Source: Ashinkailepas kermadecensis
Lineage: Eukaryota; Arthropoda; Thecostraca; Neolepadidae
Length of the DNA: 64,000 nucleotides
Reading direction: 5' to 3'
NCBI GenBank assembly: GCA_034440615.1
Contig: JAOTOM010004685.1
Coordinates: 1-64,000 of the forward strand
The notes beneath the pieces are model-generated. The model saw only the letters and a list, made by a program, of their open reading frames with translations. It was not told where the DNA came from and ran no database searches. The position numbers were made by a program, and so were the translations under genes. Shown one piece after another: positions 57,301 to 64,000 of this stretch. Within the stretch, counting starts at the first letter, position 1; each line of letters opens with the position of its first letter.

Positions 57301-60300
57301 CTGCAGGCTAACGCACGACCGTCGGCGTGACGCAGCTTCAGTCGCCAGTGAACTTGGTCGATGGCTTCTGAACAGCTTAACTCAGCCGCATCAAATCTGG
57401 ACACACGTGAGCACGTTCGACATCATGGGCCGTGCCAGGCGCTGCATACACCCGCCATAGGCCATGACAGCGGACACAGACCATGGCAGCCAACACAGAC
57501 CATGTGCCAGGCGCTGCATACACCCGCCACAGGCCTTCCTACCCGACACAGACCATGGTAGCCGTCACAGACCATGTGCCAGGCGCTGAATACACCCGCC
57601 ACAGGTCATGCCACCGGACACGGACCATGACAGCCGACACAGACCATGACAGCCGACACAGAACATGTGCCAGGTGCTGCATACACCCGCCATAGGCCAT
57701 GCCACCGGACAAGAACCATGACAGCCGACACAGAACATGTGCCAGGCGCTGTATACACCCGCCATAGGCCATGCCACCGGACACGGACCATGGCAGCTGA
57801 TACAGAACATGTGCCAGACGCTGAATACTCCCGCCATAGGCCATGCCCCCGGACACGGACCATGACAGCCGACACAGACTATGTGCCAGGCGCTGAATAC
57901 ACCCACCATAGGCCATGCCACCGGACACGGACCATGGCAGCCGATACAGAACATGTGCCAGGTGCTGAATACACCCGCCATAGGCCATGCCACCGGACAC
58001 GGACCATGACAGCCGACACAGAACATGTGCCAGGCGCTGTATACACCCGCCATAGGCTATGCCACCGGACACGGCTGGCAGCCGATACAGAACATGTGCC
58101 AGGTGCTAAAAACCTAGGCCATGCCACCGGACACGGACCATGGCAGCCGATACAGAACATGTGCCAGGTGCTGAATACACCCACCATAGGCCATGCCACC
58201 GGACACGGACCATGGCAGCCGATACAGAACATGTGCCAGGCGCTGTATACACCCGCCATAGGCCATGCCACCGGACACGGACCATGGCAGCCGATACAGA
58301 ACATGGCGTGCTGAATACACCCCCATAGGCCATGCCACCGGACACGGACCATGGCAGCCGATACAGAACATGTGCCAGGCGCTGTATACACCCGCCATAG
58401 GCCATGCCACCGGACACGGACCATGACAGCCGACACAGAACATGTGCCAGGCGCTGTATACACCCGCCATAGGCCATGCCACCGGACACGGACCATGGCA
58501 GCCGATACAGAACATGTGCCAGGTGCTGAATACACCCACCATAGGCCATGCCACCGGACACGGACCATGACAGCCGACACAGACCATGACGGCGACACAG
58601 AACATTGCCGGCGCTGAATACACCCGCCATGGCCCGGACACGGACCATGACAGCCGACACAGACTATGTGCCAGGCGCTGAATACACCCACCATAGGCCA
58701 TGCCACCGGACACGGACCATGGCAGCCGATACAGAACATGTGCCAGGCGCTGTATACACCCGCCATAGGCCATGCCACCGGACACGGACCATGACAGCCG
58801 ACACAGACTATGTGCCAGAGGCGAGGACACTGACCACGTGTCCTAGCAGCGGGGACACGGGCCAAGCGTCAAAGTACTGGCTGCGGCCAATATACCACAC
58901 AGCGAACGACGGCCACGAGCCATAGCTACCACAGTACCAGCAAGGATTTGAGACAGCTAAGACAGCTAAAACTCAACCATCAATCCAAGAATGTGCGCTA
59001 GTATTGAGAACACGTAATGCTTCCTATGCATGGAAGTGAATAAAATGCTTTGCACATTGAAGTGGTACGCACAACGGAACAGGTTTTCTAAGATGAAGCA
59101 ATCTCAAGTTTGCATTTATGACAAACATAGGAACAATATTTACCTGATGTCATTATATAATTAATCGAAGCATGATGATGAAATAATGGGATGCGCGAGG
59201 TTGATTAAAAAAAACGGGAAGAACGTTAAATCGATGCGTTAAATCCAATTTCCATGATATCTACTTAAACATATCTCAGTTTTTGTTTTGGGTGCGCAGA
59301 AGTGAAGCTTCTCCCCAATATCTCCCATCAATAGCTCAACGGAGTACTAAAGCCGGTCGGCAAGAACAGGCGACCGGACACACGGTGCCCACGGCACCGG
59401 CCAGCCCCGTGAAAACCCGTGACTGCCCCGGGGGACAGCCGCCAGAGCAGCCGGCCGACAGCCGGCGATGTACCTTTGAGGATGCCCCGACTGACGAACG
59501 TGTTGGCGCCGGCGACGTACCTTTGAGGATGCCCCGACTGACGAACGTGTTGGCGCCGGCGACGTACCTTTGAGGATGCCCCGACTGACGAGCGTGTCGG
59601 CGCCGGCGACGTACCTTTGAGGATGCCCCGACTGACGAACGTGTTGGCGCCGGCGACGTACCTTTGAGGATGCCCCGACTGACGAGCGTGTCGACGCCGG
59701 CGACGTACCTTTGAGGATGCCCCGACTGACGAGCGTGTCGACGCCGGCGACGTACCTTTGAGGATGCCCCGACTGACGAGCGTGTCGGCGCCGGGACTCT
59801 TGAGGATGCCCCGACTGACGAGCGTGTCGACGCCGGCGACGTACCTTTGAGGATGCCCCGACTGACGAGCGTGTCGACGCCGGCGACGTACCTTTGAGGA
59901 TGCCCCGACTGACGAGCGTGTCGGCGCCGGGACGCGCCCGGAAAAAGCGCCGCAGCCTATCGCGGATCGTGCTAGTGTCCCTGGAAATGTCCTCCTGGCT
60001 GCCCACGGCGCCGCTGACTGGAAAGCGGCCACACCGGTTAGTCGGCGCGGCGAGCCCACCGCCGGCCGCAAGCCGTGCAAAGCCAGCGTTAGCCGCCGCC
60101 GCGACGGCGGACCAAGCGGCGCGAGCGCGCGTATTTACAGGGCCGGCGTCGGCCGCATGCTGCGACAGTGGCTGGTGACGTCACGCGACCGTCGGTGCGA
60201 CACTTCATTTGCTCTCCGCTGGCGTGGTTTGGAGACCGTCGTCAGCACGTTTCCGAATCAGAGGGTGAAAATAGGACGAGCTTCGCGGCTTGGCTCATAC

Positions 60301-63300
60301 GTACTACCTCCTGGCCCCGTAGGGATAGGCATGCGCGTGTGCTCTGCATGGGTTGCTTTTGGTAAGACGATTTCTTATCCCCGCAGGAATATTTGGTTCC
60401 ACCAATTCGATAAGATTCCATTAATTCCAGAAGGCTTAGGTCGATTCCGATTTGTGATGGCACAATTTACGACCAATATGAAGGGAAATGGATTCCAATA
60501 ATGAGTCGGAAGTAGATAGAAAAGCTGTGTTTTAACATCATTAAAATCATAATAAATGAACACAAAATTCAAACCCAAGGCTATATTCAGGAAATGCTCA
60601 AATTGAGACCAATCTTATGGTGCAATACCCCATTAACGATTGTTTGATGAATCAGAGATTACTACAAAGAACAGCTCATCAGTCAGATGACTAGCGGGTG
60701 GATCGTGACAGCCATGACGGGATGCATCCGTTCAGATTTGGAACGGCTTGAACCAACATATTTTCGGTACATCTAGATCGCCGTACGACATATCGAACGC
60801 AATTAAATATATATAATCAGGTGCTCAAGCCACTTGAACTGTGAAGTGCCACATGCTTTAGTAGATATAATAATGCATCTAATCCCATCGCGCCTCCTAA
60901 AAAAAACACCACAGCCAGGTCGGACCGGCCGGGCTGGTCAAATTAATTTTTGTATTCCCAGTCTTGAATGAAGACTCTCAGTACTCAGCTTCGCATGTGC
61001 AACTGCTTGCAAATTACGTTCAATTTCCAATATTATTTTGCTTCGATTGCGCATTGCTAAGTGTTTGTTCTTCATGAACTGATAGGACAAATCATATTGC
61101 GAATGTAATGACGGACACATCCCGCCGTGGTAAAGCGTAATTATGCTGGGAGAATTTGGCAACTTATGTGTCACAGCCTATGTCATATAAAAGTTGGCTG
61201 ACTCATTTTCATGAAATTTACTTCCTGGATTTTCATCTTACTAATTTTACTCACAGGCAGCATATAATCATAAAATAAAGGTATACCAGGGGATGGCCAC
61301 TCGCCCTCTACACCATTTACGAATTTCAGAACACAAGAGTGTCCAAAAGTCGCCATTAACTTCCCAGATAGTACGTCAATGCACCGCACGCCATTTTCCA
61401 CAGTCCTGGATGCCACGCCAAGCGGTGAACACCGAACCAACCACGATTCGCACCGGACTTGGACACGTGGTCTGTCACTGAGAACATTATCCTCCCCAGA
61501 AAATTATCCGCTCCTGTTTCGCCTAGAGATTGAATGGAGTTCTTTGGAAATTGCTTGAAACCTACTACTGCTTGATGCACAGGCTCAAAACAGACTGGGA
61601 AGTACCAGCATAGTTTTGTGATATCACAAACAAAACAAAAATGTCTTCCGCAAATTGGAATACCCCAAATTTTCTTCTCCCAATCCAGAATTCCAAAGCA
61701 CAAATCTCACCCTGATCCGTACCGGATTGGGACAGTGCATCCCCACTATAATGTAGCGCTTGTTGAGTCCGACATAGTTCAGCAGTTATAGTAGGACATA
61801 GCTCAGTCAGAGTGGACAACCATTCAGAGAGACCGCCGGCCACCCGAGCGCAGACGAGCGCCACCATCCCGCCGTGGCAGCGCTAGCTTGTCCGGCTGTG
61901 ACGTCATCACACGCCGGTGCCTGAGCCGGCGCGCACCATCTCCGGTCGGGAGGTACCAGCTACCGTGCACGCGCACGGCACCGGCCAGTCGGCGGTCGGC
62001 ACGGGCCAGCGTCCGGCTCCCATTGGTGGAGAACTCGACCGACCGCTGTCGATCGCCAGCGGAGTGTGAGGGGAGCGGCCCAGCCGCCACACTGCTGTGA
62101 CGACAAGTCGGCCATTGCACGGCGCGCCGCCAGTCGCGTGACAGCTGGCAGTCGAGCATGCTTCGACCACGCCCAGTGACAGCAGGCGGTGGAAGGCCGG
62201 CCGGCCGAGCAGCGCAGGCATGAGTCACAGGCGCGACGCCGGCCCCGTTTAAGCAGATTCAAAGTGGCAAATCGGATCGGCAGGTTAAACATTTGGTCAG
62301 CGCCTGCGCAGACTTTGCTCGCATGACAAGCACACGACGAGGCGCGGCTTCGGCTTGCAACGCTCTCGCCAGGCCAATGGCTCCCCGTCGAGCTGAGCTG
62401 GCACAGCTGCTGTCACAGCTCGCACGTGTCGGGCACCCGCCCGGCGAGGAACGAAGCACAACGACGGACGCATCGCACAGTCGGCCACCGACACCCAGCC
62501 GGCCGGCGACCAGCGGTACGCCGTGGCGTGCCAGGCGCCGGTCTGGTCCCCGACACTTTGACGGCGCCACGGCCTCAGCACAAGCAGCCACGGAGCGTAC
62601 AGCACGACACGGCGGGCATCGCACACCAGACGCCACAGCTCAGCAGCCACACAGCGCACGTCAAGGTCCGCACACAAACAGCAGCTCAGCGTCGACAACA
62701 CAAACACACCCCACCGCCTCCCTGCGACACCCACGGGGTGGTACCCGGCGACACCCACCGACACCCACAGCGGCACTCACAGCGGGCCGAGCGCGTGCGT
62801 GTCAGCCGGTTGTCGTCGCGCAGCAGGGGATGCGCGGGCAGCATCAGTCGGTCGAGGCCCTGCGGCATGCGGCCCACCGCCGCCCGGATGGCCTCGAACC
62901 ACACGCTGGCCGTGTTGCTGTTCTCGTCCTGCAACAGCAGCTGGCCGCAGACGGCTGACGTCACACCCAGGCGTTACCGGCTACACAGACGGCCCGACGA
63001 CGACCAGAAGCCACCGAGAGGCCACACGTCATACAGGGGTCACGGCCGGAGGTGCCATGGCGAGGTCAGAGGGCATGCAGACGGCCGCCTACAGAGAGCG
63101 GAGGTCGCTGTGAGGGTGCATGTCGTACGAAGGGCCTCGCACGCGGAGCTGCAGTCACGAGGTTATTGGGAGGTATATGGTATAGTGTACAGAACAGTGT
63201 ACAGTACAGTGTACAGTACAGTGTACAATACAGTGTACAGTACAGTGTACAGTACAGTGCATAGTGCAGTGTACAGCACAGTGTACAGTACAATGCATAG

Positions 63301-63639
63301 CACAGTGTACAGTAGTGTACAGTGTAGTGTACAGTGTAATGTAGTGTAACGTAGTGTAGTGTACAGTACAGTGCATAGTAGCATACAGTAGTGTACAGCA
63401 GTGTGCAGTAGTATACGGTGCAGTGGGCAGCAGTGTACCGGACAGTGAGTTGCATAGTACAGTGTGCACACCGCTATACAGTGCAATTGCACAGCAGAGT
63501 TGTGGACACATACCCGGAGTCCGTGCACGGTGGAGACCTCGAAGACGTTTTTACGCGACGAGCGCTCCGGCTCCCAGGACACGATAGCGCCGGCCAGGTC
63601 CACTTTGGTCTCGGGACGGTGGCCCGTGGTGAGCCATTG
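54218..63639 (-). CDS. ARHGAP9/12/15/27-type Rho GTPase-activating protein, C-terminal 336 aa (6 exons)
   Basis: Minus-strand join 63639-63514, 62940-62781, 60017-59892, 56756-56581, 55687-55443 and 54395-54218. All introns are GT/AG and every phase fits (0, 1, 1, 0, 2). The 5' exons lie beyond the window. Residues 1-69 are the second half of a PH domain (RPETKVDLAGAIVSW, SSRKNVFEVSTVHG, LLLQDE, VWFEAIRAAV). Residues about 108-138 are the basic linker RLRRFFRARPGADTLVSRGI typical of this group. Residues 139 to about 330 are a full RhoGAP domain with the arginine finger in DGLYRASGN (Arg 182). It also has KLFFRELPEPL, PPPNRHTL and NVAIVFGPTL (Asn 292). It should stimulate GTP hydrolysis by Rho/Rac-type GTPases in the cytoplasm or at membranes. 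Vertebrate relatives carry SH3 and WW domains in the N-terminal part not seen here. All catalytic residues are intact. Confidence 0.92.
54396..55442. other. ARHGAP intron
   Basis: The first part repeats GGGTGAGA(T/C)CA with (A/G)TCCT/CCCTGCGG at roughly 35-bp intervals (54460-54640), again beginning close to the acceptor of the last exon. The rest is AT-rich with GTGGGTAGGTTAGACAAGAAAT twice (about 54773 and 54799). No further exon seen. Confidence 0.55.
55443..55687 (-). CDS. ARHGAP exon: central RhoGAP domain
   Basis: The acceptor is TCCGGCCAG|GTGGAC and the donor CTGACCAG|GTGAGC; 245 nt, phase 0 to 2. It encodes YQVIWDEEDVHVLTGALKLF then FRELPEPLVPF and the conserved LPPPNRHTLCALLHHLT. 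The Lys and Arg of KLFFREL are present. The first half of this exon has decayed copies just upstream. Confidence 0.95.
55688..55925 (-). repeat. decayed upstream copies of the RhoGAP exon 5' half with acceptor
   Basis: On the minus strand, one copy at about 55770-55712 reads YDNYQVIWDDKDVHVLTV. A further copy at about 55918-55835 reads VDQGNYQVL, stop, DQEDMHDTD. A short piece around 55822-55793 carries NQDNYQG. The spacing is about 95-120 bp. The CCAG|GTGGACCAGGACAATTACC acceptor-exon junction is preserved in altered form in two copies. They are not full exons and lack a donor at the right place. Confidence 0.85.
55926..56325. other. ARHGAP intron, AT-rich
   Basis: No exon or RNA seen. Confidence 0.5.
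56326..56570 (-). repeat. 24-bp array derived from the exon-4 donor region
   Basis: On the gene strand, the exon border reads GCTGCGCTGTCAG|GTGAGACA. Next to it a diverged second copy of the exon end (CTCAGCCAGGTGCGGCGCTG) lies at about 56509-56532. Then follow seven units of about 23-24 bp, GCTGCGCTGTGGGTGAGACAG + ACG (56330-56515). Each unit still carries G|GTGAGA, so each is a potential splice donor. Confidence 0.9.
56581..56756 (-). CDS. ARHGAP exon: start of RhoGAP domain with arginine finger
   Basis: The acceptor is GTGCGGCAG|ATGAGC and the donor CTGTCAG|GTGAGA; 176 nt, phase 1 to 0. It encodes EPVFGCRLAALCETEGVAVP, then LVRECVAAIEAR and MDGLYRASGNLSQVQRL. The Arg in GLYRASGN is the catalytic arginine finger. 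There is no frame damage. Confidence 0.95.
56757..57424. other. ARHGAP intron
   Basis: GTGTCGTGTGTGGT-type short repeats lie at about 57176-57232 (CGTGTGTGGTGT copies of 11-20 bp). No exon seen. Confidence 0.5.
57425..58830. repeat. 72-bp minisatellite, about 19 copies, within an ARHGAP intron
   Basis: The unit contains CATAGGCCATGCCACCGGAC, ACGGACCATG(A/G)CAGCCGA(C/T)AC, AGAACATGTGCCAGG(C/T)GCTG and (A/T)ATACACCC(G/A)C. Variants (GACAGCC/GGCAGCC, CTGTATAC/CTGAATAC) are shuffled among units. Two or three units are internally deleted (about 58073, 58111, 58305, 58600). The period is a multiple of three, so open frames of 90-330 codons occur on both strands and are artefacts. Confidence 0.97.
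58831..59468. other. ARHGAP intron, AT-rich then GC-rich
   Basis: No exon or RNA recognised. The GC-rich part from 59340 leads into the 47-bp array. Confidence 0.5.
59469..59936 (-). repeat. 47-bp array: ARHGAP exon-3 3' end plus splice donor, ten copies
   Basis: On the gene strand, the unit is GACACG(C/T)TCGTCAGTCGGG + GCATCCTCAAAG|GTACGTC + GCCGGCG(T/C). The copy nearest the exon is its true 3' end (VSRGILK then donor at 59891). Nine of ten copies keep AAAG|GTAC. Copy 8 (about 59796-59805) lost the donor by a small deletion. Variants (GTCGACGCC/GTCGGCGCC/GTTGGCGCC) are arranged in blocks. The exon's reading frame stays open through the whole array, and the SRGILK phase returns in the proper frame three times. 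Confidence 0.95.
59892..60017 (-). CDS. ARHGAP exon: basic linker before RhoGAP domain
   Basis: The acceptor is CCGCTTTCCAG|TCAGCG and the donor CTCAAAG|GTACGT; 126 nt, phase 1 to 1. It encodes VGSQEDISRDTSTIRDRLRR then FFRARPGADTLVSRGILK. The block L(R/K)(R/K)FFxRRP...L...GI is a hallmark of the ARHGAP9/12/15/27 group just before the GAP domain. Its last 45 bp or so are the founder of the ten-copy array downstream. Confidence 0.9.
60018..62780. other. ARHGAP intron, no feature seen
   Basis: GC-rich at both ends, AT-rich at 60.4-61.85 kb. A 39-codon AT-rich open frame at about 60385-60500 (+) is unrecognised and without clear borders. TATAGTAGGACATAGCTCAG words near 61775-61800 are a small duplication. 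No RNA gene or transposon recognised. Confidence 0.45.
62781..62940 (-). CDS. ARHGAP exon: C-terminal half of PH domain
   Basis: The acceptor is TGCGGCCAG|CTGCTG and the donor CCCGCT|GTGAGT; 160 nt, phase 0 to 1. It encodes LLLQDENSNTASVWFEAIRA then AVGRM. The FLLQ-like strand and a C-terminal helix with the invariant PH-domain Trp are followed by MLPAHPLLRDDNRLTRT. The Trp in SVWFEAI is the PH signature residue. Confidence 0.9.
62941..63174. other. ARHGAP intron
   Basis: No feature seen. Confidence 0.45.
63175..63445. repeat. 10-bp repeat (TGTACAGTAC), about 26 copies
   Basis: TGTACAGTAC/AGTGTACAGT variants step at 10 bp, decaying to GTAGTGTACAGTG on the right. The words TGTACA and GTAC are palindromic, so each strand can fold on itself repeatedly. 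It lies in the intron about 70 bp past the PH-exon donor. Confidence 0.95.
63514..63639 (-). CDS. ARHGAP exon: PH domain, middle strands (first exon in window)
   Basis: The acceptor is GCCGCTGCAG|CAATGG and the donor GGACTCCGG|GTATGT; 126 nt, phase 0 to 0. It encodes RPETKVDLAGAIVSWEPERS then SRKNVFEVSTVHGLR. This matches the PH segment RPE..VDLRGA......SSR.NVL.I of ARHGAP12/27. The preceding part of the PH domain must be upstream of 63640 or outside the window. Confidence 0.88.
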
Positions 63640-64000
63640 CTGCAGCGGCACGGCCACACACGACCATACCAGGTCACACGGGGTCATCAAGGGTCATCAC
63701 GGATCACACATGATGGTAGATATCACAGGCGACCGCAAAGGTTGCATCAGGGTCTTCGATGAGTATCGATTTCAGCAATAATAGTGCTCAAAAAGTAGCC
63801 TCTAATGTCGTTGTTATTGGGGTTTAGGCGCGCATCAACCGCACAGGTTTAACAGCGCGTACAACCGCTTATTCCCCAAGACCATGTTCGTGATAGGGAT
63901 ATTAAAACGAAATTCCGAAAATGGAATTACATTAAAATAATGCGCTGTAAATAACAGCCGACATCACCAACACAGTGGCAGGCTGGTAAAATTCACCCCC
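63640..64000. other. presumed ARHGAP intron, no feature seen
   Basis: AT-rich beyond 63760. I looked for the start of the PH domain here on the minus strand and did not find it. Confidence 0.4.

Noticed and set aside
57539..58865. Open frames of 100-330 codons on both strands
   Set aside because: An artefact of the 72-bp array inside the ARHGAP intron.
60385..60500. Short AT-rich open frame (about 38 codons)
   Set aside because: Too short, no recognisable family and inside an ARHGAP intron on the opposite strand.

Overview
This is eukaryotic genomic DNA with spliced genes, not a prokaryotic or viral sequence. Coding information comes in short exons bounded by GT/AG splice sites with matching intron phases, separated by introns of 0.3 to over 3 kb. 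A tRNA-derived SINE, a decayed non-LTR retrotransposon and a decayed Ty3/gypsy fragment are present. The base composition is a mosaic of very GC-rich blocks and AT-rich blocks. Minisatellites are exceptionally dense: by my coordinates about 11 kb of the 64 kb is tandem repeat. The two protein families identified are metazoan. An arthropod, possibly a crustacean such as a barnacle, is my guess, but nothing in the sequence proves it.

Layout. 1-12.5 kb: no recognisable gene; several tandem arrays, one carrying repeated TGCTGAGTCAG (CnC-Maf/AP-1 type) motifs. 12.8-14.6 kb: a GC-rich block ending in one convincing but unrecognised coding exon (14348-14569, + strand). 14.9-19.2 kb: a SINE (minus) and a decayed LINE (plus). 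19.5-37.5 kb: minisatellite country (units of 36, 40, 41, 14, 27, 134, 10 and 54 bp) without a gene I can support. 37.76-43.74 kb: five exons on the + strand encoding the C-terminal 319 residues of a PTB-SH2 adaptor that I identify as SH2D5-like, with stop codon and poly(A) signal. 44-53 kb: repeats, a Ty3/gypsy integrase remnant and a perfect 19-bp-arm hairpin. 54.2-63.64 kb: six exons on the minus strand encoding the C-terminal 336 residues of a PH-RhoGAP protein of the ARHGAP9/12/15/27 group; its 5' exons lie beyond the right edge. The two genes converge tail to tail.

The most striking observation is a recurring structure. Tandem duplications start exactly at exon edges and carry the splice site with them. 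The 3' end of SH2D5-like exon 2 with its donor is present four times (about 75-81 bp apart, two extra donors in frame and open). The 3' end of ARHGAP exon 3 with its donor is present ten times as a 47-bp unit, in a frame that stays open throughout. The donor side of ARHGAP exon 4 spawned a 24-bp array, and the 5' half of ARHGAP exon 5 with its acceptor is partly copied twice upstream. The intron after SH2D5-like exon 3 begins with a 75-bp duplication at the donor, and the intron before exon 4 ends with a TGACGTCA-rich array at the acceptor. Both genes thus carry ladders of alternative or decoy splice sites.
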